NCBI GenBank assembly: GCA_029245795.1
Contig: JAQWOP010000010.1
Span: 37,143 to 101,142, forward strand
From: Hyphomicrobiales bacterium
GTDB taxonomy: Bacteria; Pseudomonadota; Alphaproteobacteria; Rhizobiales; TMED25
DNA length: 64,000 nt
Direction: 5' to 3'
Shown here: piece by piece, positions 17,684 to 26,706 of the stretch
Layout: each line of letters opens with the position of its first letter
Numbering within the stretch: the first letter of the stretch is position 1
Position numbers and translations under genes: made by a program
The notes under the pieces: model-generated
Databases searched by the model: none
What the model was told of the DNA's origin: nothing
Seen by the model: only the letters and a program-made list of their open reading frames with translations

Positions 17684-20270
17684 TAATGATCCTATTAGGA
17701 ATATATATAATCTTTTTTACTTCAGCACTGATTATTTTTTTAACATTATCTAAATCAAGCGCTGTATTCTCAATTGTACTTTGAGGTGTATCTTTTGGCA
17801 TAACTATTTCACCTCTTTTTTTCCCATTAACTTGGACAATAATAAGAACGGTATCTTCCTCAATATAATCTTTGATAAAATTTGGCCACTCTTTTTCAGT
17901 AATTATACCATTACATTCAAGAATTTTCCAACATTCCTCTGCAAGGTGAGGCGCCATAGGGGAAAAAAGTTGACAATAAGTTTCCAGACACTCTCTTTTT
18001 GAGTATAAAGCACTGTTATCATTATATTTTTTATTATCTCCAAATATTAATTGAATTTGGTTTGTTAATTCATAAACATGAGCTATAGCTCTATTAAACC
18101 TTAAATTATCAAGTGCATCTGTTACATCTTTTATTGCTTTATGTGTAATCTTCCTAATTTCAAGTGCTTCATTTGAAAATTCATCTGGTATTTGGTTATC
18201 TTTTTTAGAGATTTTATTTTTTCCTTCATTTATAATTTTCCACGCTTTCTGGATAAATTTAGAAGAGGCATCTACGCCTTTATCTGTCCATTGAATATCT
18301 CTTTCTGGTGGGGTGTCTGATAGAATAAACCACCTTGCAGTATCTGCTCCATATGTCTCTACAATATTTTGAGGATCTATAGTATTCTTCTTTGATTTTG
18401 ACATCGACTCTATTTGCCCCACAGTTACTGGCTTTCCAGAATTAACATGTGTTGGTTTACCATCACGATAAACAACCTCTTCTGGGAATATCCAATTACC
18501 ATCACTATCTTTATATGTTTCATGAGTTACCATACCTTGGGTGAATAGACCTGCAAAAGGCTCATCTAATTGTAGGTGTTTGGTTTCTTTCATCGCTCTT
18601 GTAAAGAATCTTGAGTAAAGTAGATGTAGGATAGCGTGTTCGACACCACCAATATATTGATCAACCGGAAGCCAGTAATTTACAGCATCATAGTCAACAG
18701 GCATATTTGATTGAGGACTGCAGAATCTTGCAAAATACCATGATGAATCAACAAAAGTATCAAAAGTATCTGTTTCTCTTACGGCATCTCTTTTGCATGA
18801 AGGACATATTACATGTTTCCAAGTTGGATGTCTCTCCAGAGGATTTCCAGGGGATTTGAAATCAACATCATCTGGAAGTCTAACAGGTAAATTACTTTCA
18901 GGAACCTCTACGATCCCACATTCATCACAATGGATTATTGGGATTGGACATCCCCAATATCTTTGTCTTGAAACACCCCAATCTCTCAATCTATAGGTAA
19001 TTTTTGGGTTACCTTGTGATCCACCATCTATAAATTTTGATGACATTTTTTTTACTACTGCATCTTTTGCTTCTGTTATGGATAAACCATTTAGAAAATC
19101 TGAGTTATAAATTTTTCCATCCCCAGTAAAAGCTTCATTATCTATTACAAAGCTGTCTGGACTTTCATTATCGGGGATGACAACGGGGGTTACTTCTAAG
19201 TTATATTTTCTTGCAAAATCCAGATCTCTTTGATCATGAGCTGGACAACCAAATATTGCACCAGTACCATATTCAATAAGGACAAAATTAGCTATAAATA
19301 TATCTAGTTTTTTATTTTCTATAAATGGATGATTAACTTTGATACCTGTATTTAATCCAATTTTTTCAGCTTTCTCAATTTCTGCAAGAGTTGTACCTTT
19401 AGATCTGCAATCTTTGATAAACTTTTCAACTCTTACATCTGATTTTTCAAGTTTTTTTGAAATTGGGTGGTCAGCAGCTATTGCAACAAAGCTAGCTCCA
19501 AAGAGAGTATCTGGGCGTGTTGTAAAAACTTCAAGTGTCTTAAATTCTTTGAAGGGGGAATCCTTTATTTCAAATTTAAACTGTAAACCAGTAGATTTAC
19601 CAATCCAGTGATTTTGCATAATTTTTACTTTTTCAGGCCATTTATCGAGAGTTTGTAACTTATCAATCAAATCTTCTGCATAGTTTGTGATGTTGAAGAA
19701 CCATTGAGTGAGTTCTTTTATTTCAACAACAGCACCAGATCTCCACCCTTTTCCATCAATTACTTGTTCATTTGCTAGAACAGTATGGTCAACAGGATCC
19801 CAATTTACCTTTGATTTTTTTCTACTCACCAATCCACTTTTATGAAATTCTAAAAAAAGCTTCTGTTCGTGGACATAATATTCTGGGTCACAAGTTGCTA
19901 TTTCTTTTGACCAGTCTATTGATAATCCAAGGAGTTTTAGTTGTTTTCTCATATTTGAGATATTTTGGTAAGTCCATTTTGCAGGATGAATATTATTTTG
20001 CATTGCTGCATTCTCTGCTGGCATTCCAAAAGCATCCCAACCCATAGGATGAAGAACGTTATATCCTAAGCATCTTTTGTAACGTGCTACAACATCTCCC
20101 ATAGTATAGTTTCTTACATGACCCATATGTATTTTTCCAGACGGATACGGGAACATTTCTAGAACATAATATTTCTTTTTTGTGAAATCATCACTGGCTT
20201 TATAAGTATTTTGGGTTTCCCATTTTTCCTGCCAGAATTTTTCAACTTCTCTATGGTTATATCTATCCAT
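17670..20270 (-). CDS. leuS: Leucyl-tRNA synthetase
   Basis: Class I aminoacyl-tRNA synthetase charging tRNA-Leu. The HIGH motif appears as HMGH in [10 protein letters not shown] (about residue 50). The CP1 editing domain is complete with TTRPDTLFG and [16 protein letters not shown] zinc-ribbon CDECG...CPSC segment is present. The KMSKS loop is SMSKSKKN at about residue 623, and the anticodon-binding and C-terminal domains end with a VNGKKRGEI segment. At 866 aa it is full length. It is preceded by a DUF3576 lipoprotein gene 11 nt upstream, a typical alphaproteobacterial pair. Confidence 0.97.
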   Translation of the reverse strand: MDRYNHREVEKFWQEKWETQNTYKASDDFTKKKYYVLEMFPYPSGKIHMGHVRNYTMGDVVARYKRCLGYNVLHPMGWDAFGMPAENAAMQNNIHPAKWTYQNISNMRKQLKLLGLSIDWSKEIATCDPEYYVHEQKLFLEFHKSGLVSRKKSKVNWDPVDHTVLANEQVIDGKGWRSGAVVEIKELTQWFFNITNYAEDLIDKLQTLDKWPEKVKIMQNHWIGKSTGLQFKFEIKDSPFKEFKTLEVFTTRPDTLFGASFVAIAADHPISKKLEKSDVRVEKFIKDCRSKGTTLAEIEKAEKIGLNTGIKVNHPFIENKKLDIFIANFVLIEYGTGAIFGCPAHDQRDLDFARKYNLEVTPVVIPDNESPDSFVIDNEAFTGDGKIYNSDFLNGLSITEAKDAVVKKMSSKFIDGGSQGNPKITYRLRDWGVSRQRYWGCPIPIIHCDECGIVEVPESNLPVRLPDDVDFKSPGNPLERHPTWKHVICPSCKRDAVRETDTFDTFVDSSWYFARFCSPQSNMPVDYDAVNYWLPVDQYIGGVEHAILHLLYSRFFTRAMKETKHLQLDEPFAGLFTQGMVTHETYKDSDGNWIFPEEVVYRDGKPTHVNSGKPVTVGQIESMSKSKKNTIDPQNIVETYGADTARWFILSDTPPERDIQWTDKGVDASSKFIQKAWKIINEGKNKISKKDNQIPDEFSNEALEIRKITHKAIKDVTDALDNLRFNRAIAHVYELTNQIQLIFGDNKKYNDNSALYSKRECLETYCQLFSPMAPHLAEECWKILECNGIITEKEWPNFIKDYIEEDTVLIIVQVNGKKRGEIVMPKDTPQSTIENTALDLDNVKKIISAEVKKIIYIPNRIINVVI

Positions 20271-20281
20271 AATACGCGATC

Positions 20282-20842
20282 TTATTTTTGTTTCATTTGT
20301 CTGGCTCTAGTTAAAATAGTATTTTCAAGCTGTATTCTTGAATCATCACCTATATTAACGTTAACCCACTCGCCGTTTTGCAAATTTTGGATAAATAATG
20401 TCACTCTTAAAGCATCCGCTCTTAACCTAGTGTCCAGAATATATACAGTTACTTTAGATCTTTCTAGGGGATTATTAGGGTTTACATACCATTCTGTCAT
20501 GATAATACCTCCATATGGATCAGCTTCTTTTAAGGGCATGAAAGAGATTGTATCAAGAGAAGCTCTCCAAAGAAGAGCATTAACACCAATTAAGGCACCT
20601 GAATCTTTAACATCACTACCAAATAATTTTATTCCGTCTTGAATTTTTCCAGTTGGTCCGCCGTCTTTTTTCTGTTTTCTTGCTTCGTATCGATCTCTTG
20701 ATTTTTCAGCATCCATCCAATCGGGCATACCTATGCCAGTTGTGCAAGCGCTGATAGAGAATGAAAGGAATAAGATTATTATGATATTGGCGAAATTGAT
20801 CTTATGTTTTGAATATCTATTAAATTTTTTAAAATAGTGCAT
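20282..20842 (-). CDS. DUF3576 lipoprotein
   Basis: Alphaproteobacterial protein of unknown function, 186 aa. It has a basic N-terminus, a hydrophobic stretch (about residues 17-31) and a lipobox SISAC, so it is probably anchored in the outer or inner membrane. The DUF3576 body includes [24 protein letters not shown], and [12 protein letters not shown]. It lies 11 nt before leuS, its usual neighbour, and is probably the first gene of the leuS-lptE-holA transcript. No function is proposed. Confidence 0.8.
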   Translation of the reverse strand: MHYFKKFNRYSKHKINFANIIIILFLSFSISACTTGIGMPDWMDAEKSRDRYEARKQKKDGGPTGKIQDGIKLFGSDVKDSGALIGVNALLWRASLDTISFMPLKEADPYGGIIMTEWYVNPNNPLERSKVTVYILDTRLRADALRVTLFIQNLQNGEWVNVNIGDDSRIQLENTILTRARQMKQK

Positions 20843-20984
20843 TTTTCATAGTTTAAATGGTTATGTTTAGCAGTAAAAAATAAAGCATATCATATGTCAA
20901 CAAAATAAGGATTAACAAAATATTAACAAGTGTATCTTAAAAACAACATTAAGTATTAATCAACATTTACAGTCAGATAATCCA

Positions 20985-21012
20985 TTGACTATTAAACAAC
21001 TAACACTAAAAT
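20985..21012 (+). promoter_or_regulatory. Predicted sigma-70 promoter of porin 1
   Basis: TTGACT (20985-20990), a 16-bp spacer, then TAAAAT (21007-21012). These are 5/6 matches to both -35 and -10 consensus elements and would give a leader of about 38 nt. It lies in the 214-nt AT-rich gap between DUF3576 and the porin, where nothing else was recognised. Confidence 0.4.
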
Positions 21013-21056
21013 ATAAATATAAAATTACTATATTAAAATAAGCGCACAAATTACAA

Positions 21057-22334
21057 ATGAAAAAACTATTTATTATACTATCTTTGATGATATTTTCTGG
21101 ATTAGCTAACGCAGCTGATGCTCCAGTTGACTCAATACCGCCAGTAAGTTTTAATATAGGTGGTGAAGTAGTTCTTGAAGGTCTTCAGATAAGTAAGTGC
21201 GAAGATCAGGCCTCTGCAGCAGATGTATTTGCAAATGAGCTTGATGATACGGATGATGCTTCTATTACTGCGGATCTCGTAACCTTAGGATTTGCTTCCG
21301 GTACATTATTAACTGATGACGCTTCTTATACTTTTGATGTTAGTCCATGTGGAGCTGATAATCTAAATGAAACTTTCCCACATTTTTCGACAAAGAAGAA
21401 ATTAACATTTGATGCAAGTGCAACATTATATAATGGTCTCCAAGTTGCATTTTCAGATGAGTTAAATCTTGCCGATATTGATGATGAAGAAAGTGCGTTT
21501 GAACTTTCAGTGGGCGGTGCCTTTGGTACAGTCTTATTTAAAGATAATACATCTGCAGTTGATAGCATGCTAATTGGGACTTCTGGATCTGGAGCGGATA
21601 CGGATATTACACTTACATCAGATGGACATATAAAAACAACATCTGGAGGTGATGGTGGTATTAATGTAGTTTATTTTACACCTTCATTTGCTGGAATGGA
21701 CTTGGCCTTGGGATATAACCACAATACAGATAACCTGGGATTAGATAGCTCAGAATTTAAAGATACTATCTCGGTTGGGTTTGGTTATGAAACATATATA
21801 GGGGATGTAGTACTATCTCTGGGAGGTGGAGTTGAGAAAGCATCCAGTGGCACCGATACTCCTGCTAATTGTTTAACAACAGATGAAGCAACAGCTGAGA
21901 GCGCAACAAGCGCCGATACATTTTTTGATGGATTATATGGATCATCTCGTTGCGGAAATGAAACACTTTCTGCTATTGGGGCGGATCTTGCTCTTGGCAA
22001 CTATACAATATCATCAGCATACTCTTCACTCGATACAACAGATGGAGGAGATACAACAGTTTGGTCAGTAGGCTTAGGTAAAACAATAAATGATACAGAT
22101 TATACTATTGGCTACACTCTTGAAACATTAGATTATGCTAGAGAAAAAGTTAACGGTAGTGAGGTCGAAGACCAATCAAAAATATTAATGCTTGAGGCGG
22201 TTCGACCAATTGGTGAAGGTATAGACCTTGGTTTAAATATATCTAATGCTGAAGTGGATAATGCATCACAAGAACTCGGTAATGGAGTCAAAGATGCCTG
22301 GCGCGCTGGGGTATCTTTAACTCTCGGTTTCTAA
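21057..22334 (+). CDS. Outer-membrane porin (Gram-negative porin type), copy 1
   Basis: Predicted 16-strand-type beta-barrel porin of 425 aa. A Sec signal peptide (MKKLFIILSLMIFSGLANA) is cut near residue 19-20. The mature protein begins with an amphipathic strand (SFNIGGEVVLEG) and ends in an aromatic C-terminal strand (AGVSLTLGF), the BAM insertion signature with terminal Phe. It is very rich in Asp, Ser and Thr and poor in Lys/Arg, like marine porins. It shares block similarity with porin 2, e.g. FELSVGGAFGT versus FELSLGGAFGT, so the two are tandem paralogues. A single Cys pair near the N-terminus (SKCEDQ, SPCGAD) may form a disulfide. Confidence 0.85.
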   Translation: MKKLFIILSLMIFSGLANAADAPVDSIPPVSFNIGGEVVLEGLQISKCEDQASAADVFANELDDTDDASITADLVTLGFASGTLLTDDASYTFDVSPCGADNLNETFPHFSTKKKLTFDASATLYNGLQVAFSDELNLADIDDEESAFELSVGGAFGTVLFKDNTSAVDSMLIGTSGSGADTDITLTSDGHIKTTSGGDGGINVVYFTPSFAGMDLALGYNHNTDNLGLDSSEFKDTISVGFGYETYIGDVVLSLGGGVEKASSGTDTPANCLTTDEATAESATSADTFFDGLYGSSRCGNETLSAIGADLALGNYTISSAYSSLDTTDGGDTTVWSVGLGKTINDTDYTIGYTLETLDYAREKVNGSEVEDQSKILMLEAVRPIGEGIDLGLNISNAEVDNASQELGNGVKDAWRAGVSLTLGF

Positions 22335-22373
22335 TACGTACTCTCTAATAATTTCATTATAAATAAAAATAAG

Positions 22374-22399
22374 CACATTTAATAAATCTATTAATTGTG
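22374..22399 (+). terminator. Possible terminator of porin 1
   Basis: CACATTTAATA, loop AATC, TATTAATTGTG: an 11-bp stem with one mismatch, 40 nt past the porin 1 stop. The stem is AT-rich and the following U-tract is short, so it is only a weak call. Confidence 0.35.
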
Positions 22400-22426
22400 T
22401 TTGTGACATTCGTCTATATGTAAATT

Positions 22427-22455
22427 ATTAATACAATTACTAACAATGTATTAAT
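22427..22455. repeat. Inverted repeat upstream of porin 2 (dyad A)
   Basis: ATTAATACA (22427-22435) and TGTATTAAT (22447-22455) are perfect 9-bp arms separated by 11 nt. They are located in the 298-nt gap between the two porins. It could be an operator or an RNA hairpin; nothing coding overlaps it. Confidence 0.5.
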
Positions 22456-22548
22456 GATTGTTGTATTTATGTTACACCAAAAAATAAAGTGACTTATTTT
22501 CGTTTTTCTTTCTTGATACACAATGATATTTCGTTAAATTAGACACAT

Positions 22549-22572
22549 GTACACAGTGTGTGCATTGTGTAC
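22549..22572. repeat. Inverted repeat upstream of porin 2 (dyad B)
   Basis: GTACACA (22549-22555) and TGTGTAC (22566-22572) are perfect 7-bp arms separated by 10 nt, 61 nt before the porin 2 start. The interior is GT-rich (CAGTGTGTGCATTGTG). It could be a regulator site or a structured 5' leader. Confidence 0.5.
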
Positions 22573-22632
22573 GTTATTTTATATAAGATAACTTTTTTAT
22601 TAACTTACTTATTTACGATGAAAGGAAATATC

Positions 22633-23898
22633 ATGGATAAGAAAATACTACTCGGTGGAGCAGCAGCGCTTCTTATGGCCGGTTCTTTTGTAGCCGCACC
22701 TGCTTCTGCATCTATCGAGCTTTCAATTGGCGGTGAAGCTAAATTGACAGCTCTTATGGACGACCATTGTAATGTCGATCAAGCTGATGATACAATTAAT
22801 ATACTAGCTGACTGGGTTGACACAACTTATGGTGGGAATGATAATGCGACTGCTACTACTAAAGTCCTTATCGACGCTATCATGGATGACGTTAACACTG
22901 ATGTTGTTGCATCAGATGATGATTCTGACTTAGATGCTATCACTTACATAGATAGTGGTTGTGGTTCTGATGCAGAAGATAATCCTGTTCTTGGCTTTGG
23001 TAAAGAGCTATCAATTGGTGCTGAAGGAACATTAGCTAACGGTTTAACTGTATCATTCTCAGATACACTAGATCTAACAGATACTTCTGCTGAAGAAGGT
23101 GCCTTTGAACTATCACTAGGTGGTGCATTCGGTACTTTAACATTTAAAGACGGTGCTGACTCAGCTGTTGATGCTGCAATGGTTGGTGATACATCAGGCG
23201 CAGACGTAACTGGTTTTGACCTAGGTGGTCATGTTCTAGCTACAGCTGGTACAGACGGCACAGGTATACTATATCAAGCTCCTTCAGTAGGTGCCCTTGA
23301 TCTTTATATCTCATATGCTCCAAATGCTGACGACTCAGGTCTAGATGATTCAAACTATCAAGACACATTTGCATTCGGTGTTACATACGCTGCTGACATG
23401 TTGACAGTTGGTGCTGGTTTTGAAAGTGCATCAGCTGAATCTGCTTGTACTTCAGGTGGTACACTTGACGGCGATACTTCAGCTGCCGATGCTTATGACA
23501 TGATCTTCGACGGTGAAACAGACTGTGGTGATTTATCACTAATGGCTGTTGGTATGGAGATGAGTGCAGGCGATATCGCTCTTTCAGCTGCATGGTCAGA
23601 ACTAGACACAGATGAAGCAGATCTAACAACAATGTCAATCGGTGCATCAACAGATGTAGGTGATTACAGTGTTGCTGCTGGCTGGGCTAATTCTACTAAA
23701 GCATATGGTTTAGAAAGCATTGAAGACGAGCAAACAGTTATTAATGTTGAGCTATCAACTGCATTAGGAGATGGCGTAGATCTAGGTCTAAACTTCTCAA
23801 CTAATGATGTTAGCGTAGTTTCAGAAGAAAATGGTGCAGGTCACGCTGGTGATATGAACAACTATTTTGCTGAACTATCTTTAACAGTTGGTTTCTAA
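22633..23898 (+). CDS. Outer-membrane porin, copy 2 (probably highly expressed)
   Basis: Predicted beta-barrel porin of 421 aa. The GTG start at 22558 in the track is rejected. ATG 22633 gives a clean signal peptide (MDKKILLGGAAALLMAGSFV, cleaved after ASA) and has AGGAAA about 5 nt upstream; ATG 22618 is the alternative. The mature protein begins SIELSIGGEAKL and ends AELSLTVGF, a BAM-type C-terminal strand. It is extremely acidic (many Asp/Glu), with the same block order as porin 1. Codons look less AT-biased than in neighbours (frequent GCT, GGT, GAC, CTA), suggesting selection for high expression. Two strong terminators follow. Confidence 0.87.
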   Translation: MDKKILLGGAAALLMAGSFVAAPASASIELSIGGEAKLTALMDDHCNVDQADDTINILADWVDTTYGGNDNATATTKVLIDAIMDDVNTDVVASDDDSDLDAITYIDSGCGSDAEDNPVLGFGKELSIGAEGTLANGLTVSFSDTLDLTDTSAEEGAFELSLGGAFGTLTFKDGADSAVDAAMVGDTSGADVTGFDLGGHVLATAGTDGTGILYQAPSVGALDLYISYAPNADDSGLDDSNYQDTFAFGVTYAADMLTVGAGFESASAESACTSGGTLDGDTSAADAYDMIFDGETDCGDLSLMAVGMEMSAGDIALSAAWSELDTDEADLTTMSIGASTDVGDYSVAAGWANSTKAYGLESIEDEQTVINVELSTALGDGVDLGLNFSTNDVSVVSEENGAGHAGDMNNYFAELSLTVGF

Positions 23899-23933
23899 TA
23901 CTTAGTATTAAAAGCTAAGCTTATAAATACAGT

Positions 23934-23968
23934 CCACTGGGATAGAAATATCCCAGTGGCTTTATTTT
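23934..23968 (+). terminator. Rho-independent terminator 1 after porin 2
   Basis: CCACTGGGATA, GAAA tetraloop, TATCCCAGTGG: an 11-bp perfect stem with a GNRA loop, followed by CTTTATTTT. It lies 36 nt after the porin 2 stop. Confidence 0.9.
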
Positions 23969-23975
23969 AAAAACT

Positions 23976-24002
23976 AAGAGTGGTTCTGCCACTCTTTTTT
24001 TT
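23976..24002 (+). terminator. Rho-independent terminator 2 after porin 2
   Basis: AAGAGTGG, loop TTCTG, CCACTCTT with a run of eight T. It is placed right after terminator 1, giving a double terminator that insulates yggS from the strong porin transcript. Confidence 0.9.
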
Positions 24003-24036
24003 ATGGATAATCCACGAAATATATTATAGTTAATTC

Positions 24037-24729
24037 ATGTATAAAAATTCGATATATGAATCATCTCAAATTATTGAAAATTATTATTCAGTGATAGAGA
24101 ATATGAAGTCTACTGCTAAACAGGCAAATCGTGACCCTCAGTCAGTTAACCTTATTGTTGTAACAAAAACATACTCCATTGAATCAATAATGCCATTAAT
24201 AGAAATAGGCCATAGGCACTTTGGTGAGAATAGAGTTCAAGAGGCTTCTGACAAATGGGCTGAGTTAATAAAGTCTTATCCTGATATAAAACTTCATCTG
24301 ATCGGTCATCTTCAAACAAATAAGACGAAAAAAGCTTTAGAAATTTTTAATACAATACACTCAATTGACTCATTAAAATTGATTAATGAAGTTAATAAGA
24401 ATATGAATAATCAAGATATTAGGTCTAAACAATTTTTTCTTGAGCTCAATCTTGGAAATGAAATTCAAAAAAATGGTATTCTAGTCAGAGATCTGCCAAA
24501 TATTATGTCAGTATTAACAAAGGATATAGAATTTTGTTGCGAAGGCTATATGTGTATCCCACCGTTTGATCAAGAGCCGTCTCCTTATTTTGCGCTATTG
24601 AAAAAAATTGCCGATGAAAACAAAGTTACGCATACATCTATGGGAATGAGCTCTGATTATCAAAAAGCCATAGAATTTGGGTCAACATTTATAAGAGTTG
24701 GAAGTCAAATATTTGGGAAAAGAGTCTAA
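24037..24729 (+). CDS. YggS/PROSC family PLP homeostasis protein
   Basis: Pyridoxal-phosphate-binding alanine-racemase-fold protein involved in vitamin B6 and amino acid balance; not itself a racemase. Seen: the PLP Lys in VVTKTYS (about residue 40), HFGENRVQEA, HLIGHLQTNKTKKAL and the closing SMGMSSDYQKAIEFGSTFIRVGSQIFG signature. At 230 aa it is full length. It starts 34 nt after the porin terminators and is followed 3 nt later by a cyclic-nucleotide-binding protein gene, likely co-transcribed. Confidence 0.92.
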   Translation: MYKNSIYESSQIIENYYSVIENMKSTAKQANRDPQSVNLIVVTKTYSIESIMPLIEIGHRHFGENRVQEASDKWAELIKSYPDIKLHLIGHLQTNKTKKALEIFNTIHSIDSLKLINEVNKNMNNQDIRSKQFFLELNLGNEIQKNGILVRDLPNIMSVLTKDIEFCCEGYMCIPPFDQEPSPYFALLKKIADENKVTHTSMGMSSDYQKAIEFGSTFIRVGSQIFGKRV

Positions 24730-24732
24730 CCA

Positions 24733-25167
24733 ATGATGAAAATAAATGACGTAAGAAATATCTTAGAGAAAACACATACTTTTGGAGGGCAATCTCAGAA
24801 TTTATTAAATATCTTAGCTTTTAGTGCAAAAAAGAAAGAATTTTCGACAGGAGATCTCATTATAAAATCAGAGGAAAAAATATCCAAGTGCATAGTAATG
24901 CTTAAAGGTAGAGCTTTTATTCAGAAAAGAGAAACATCTATTGAAATTGTAGCCGGGGATGTAATTGGTAATCTTGCCCTTGTAAATGATAATGCTATTC
25001 AATATGCAATAATTGGAGGGTCAAAAGGAGAAGTGCTTATTATTGATAGAAAACTATTTAACCAGTTAGCGATTGATTTTCCCGATTTTATAATTTTTTT
25101 AAAAGATAAAATAAAAAGTGATTTTAGAAAAAAGATAAATAAATTATCCAAAGTTGATCTCAAATAA
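24733..25167 (+). CDS. Cyclic-nucleotide-binding-domain protein, no DNA-binding domain
   Basis: A 144-aa protein with a CRP-like beta-roll: GDLIIKSEEKI, IVMLKGRAFIQ, IVAGDVIGNLALV and VLIIDRKLFNQL mark the strands and capping helix. The phosphate-binding cassette of true cAMP receptors (GE...RSA) is not recognisable, so ligand binding is uncertain. There is no C-terminal helix-turn-helix, which distinguishes it from CRP/FNR regulators. It is linked with yggS (3-nt gap). Role unknown; stand-alone modules like this are frequent in alphaproteobacteria. Confidence 0.75.
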   Translation: MMKINDVRNILEKTHTFGGQSQNLLNILAFSAKKKEFSTGDLIIKSEEKISKCIVMLKGRAFIQKRETSIEIVAGDVIGNLALVNDNAIQYAIIGGSKGEVLIIDRKLFNQLAIDFPDFIIFLKDKIKSDFRKKINKLSKVDLK

Positions 25168-25209
25168 ATACTACGGTAGTTTTTTATCAATATATAGGAT
25201 ATTGGGGTG

Positions 25210-26010
25210 TCATAGTTCAATTAAAACGGGAACATGGTCTGACGGACGCTTAAAATCGCGTGCTTTTTTATAAATATGATGTTCTTTATAATAATCTAGC
25301 AGCCCTTTTGTAGCCCAAATATGATCTAATCTCCTGCCACGGTTAGATTTTTTCCAATCACGATTGCGGTAGCTCCACCATGAATATACTTTTTCTTCAT
25401 CATCAACATAATGTCGCATAATATCTATTAAGGTATGTTCACGAATAATATTATTTATTTTATTTCTTTCAATATCTGTATGACTTACAACATTTATAAG
25501 TTGTTTATGAGACCAAACATCATTAACTTGAGGAGCAATATTCATATCACCAACGATAATGTGGTGATCATTTTGTATTAATTGTTCTTTGAGGTATGTG
25601 TTCATTTCATCTAGAAACTGTAACTTATGTAAGAATTTAGAGTTTACTCTAGGGTCTGGTTCATCACCGCCAGCTGGTACATAAAAATTATGAATTATTA
25701 GGTCACTTTTTATTTTAGGGAATTTAAATCTAGCACCAATATAGCGGCAATCATTTTTGTTGCAAAAATCTTTATTGATTACTTCAGTAAATTTTAAACG
25801 AGATATAATAGCTACGCCATTATATGATGGCTGACCTTTGATCGCGATATATTTATATCCAAGAGATTGAACATCTTTAAGTGGAAAATTATTATCATCA
25901 CATTTTGTCTCTTGCAAGCATATTACATCAGGATCTAATTCACTTATGATTTCACTTATTTGATCGAGTCTTATCCTAATGCTATTGATATTCCAGGTGA
26001 TAATTTTCAC
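25210..26010 (-). CDS. xthA: Exodeoxyribonuclease III
   Basis: AP endonuclease/3' exonuclease of base-excision repair, 266 aa. EEP-fold motifs in order: ITWNINSIR at the N-terminus, CLQETKCDD (metal-binding Glu), FYVPAGG, IVGDMNIAP (catalytic Asp/Asn), GRRLDHIW and the C-terminal SDHVPV with the catalytic His. The length matches the family. It lies 19 nt after lolA; the ftsK-lolA-xthA order is common in alphaproteobacteria. Confidence 0.94.
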   Translation of the reverse strand: MKIITWNINSIRIRLDQISEIISELDPDVICLQETKCDDNNFPLKDVQSLGYKYIAIKGQPSYNGVAIISRLKFTEVINKDFCNKNDCRYIGARFKFPKIKSDLIIHNFYVPAGGDEPDPRVNSKFLHKLQFLDEMNTYLKEQLIQNDHHIIVGDMNIAPQVNDVWSHKQLINVVSHTDIERNKINNIIREHTLIDIMRHYVDDEEKVYSWWSYRNRDWKKSNRGRRLDHIWATKGLLDYYKEHHIYKKARDFKRPSDHVPVLIEL

Positions 26011-26029
26011 TAATTTTCTCGTTTAAATA

Positions 26030-26653
26030 TTATTTATCTTTCTTCACAACAAAAAAACTATTTTCAGCAATAATTCCATGCTTAACATTAGAGAGTTTGA
26101 CATTAGTTTCAAAACCTTGAGCATCTATAGTATACCATTCATATAACTCTAGGTTTGTATAAGATTCATTAATTTCATCTCTAATATGAAAATGAAGCGT
26201 TATTTCACCAATTTCTTCATCTGTTAATCCCTCTATAGATAAAATGAGAAATTTATCATAAAATTCAATTCCAAGAATACGTGCATCTTCCATTAAATTT
26301 ACATTATCTTTAAAGATAACATAATGAGGTGCAGATCTAATTGGATAACGATCAAGTGTATCAAGATCTCTGTCTATAATTCCTAACCACACTCCATCAG
26401 AAACTACAAGGAGAGATTCAGGTTTAGTATAATCAAATCGAAATCTGCCAGGTTTTCTTATATAAAAACGACCATCTGATACAGAGTTATTTGGATTGAT
26501 TTGAATAAAATCACCTTCCATATGTTCTATATTATTTAAGTATTGGCTAACTGAATTTACTGCCTCTAACTGCAGAGGGTCTAGGAAGCTAGCCTGAGAT
26601 GATGTTGAATTATAAAAAAATAATATAAAGAGTAATAATAATTTTCTAAACAT
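26030..26653 (-). CDS. lolA: LolA-type outer-membrane lipoprotein carrier
   Basis: Periplasmic chaperone that ferries lipoproteins from LolCDE to the outer membrane. Its 207-aa precursor has a signal peptide (MFRKLLLLFILFFYN..., cleaved near SSQAS). Next come the LolA core with MEGDFIQINPN, GRFYIRKPGRFRFDYTKP, and a domain of alternating strands. The position directly downstream of ftsK supports the call. An alternative is a LolA-like protein of other specificity, but synteny favours LolA. Confidence 0.88.
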   Translation of the reverse strand: MFRKLLLLFILFFYNSTSSQASFLDPLQLEAVNSVSQYLNNIEHMEGDFIQINPNNSVSDGRFYIRKPGRFRFDYTKPESLLVVSDGVWLGIIDRDLDTLDRYPIRSAPHYVIFKDNVNLMEDARILGIEFYDKFLILSIEGLTDEEIGEITLHFHIRDEINESYTNLELYEWYTIDAQGFETNVKLSNVKHGIIAENSFFVVKKDK

Positions 26654-26706
26654 AAAAAAATTGCATTAATTGTTATTAGTTAATAGGTATTATAGATTAC
26701 TTACAT

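Noticed and set aside
20211-20642. 143-aa plus ORF opposite leuS/DUF3576
   Set aside because: Antisense to two supported genes and no domain features.
22558-22632. GTG start at 22558 for porin 2
   Set aside because: It would bury the signal peptide behind a 25-residue hydrophobic extension and falls in the dyad B repeat; ATG 22633 has a Shine-Dalgarno.
23381-23650. 89-aa His/Gln/Leu-rich minus ORF
   Set aside because: Composition results from the reverse reading of porin 2 codons; no start signal.
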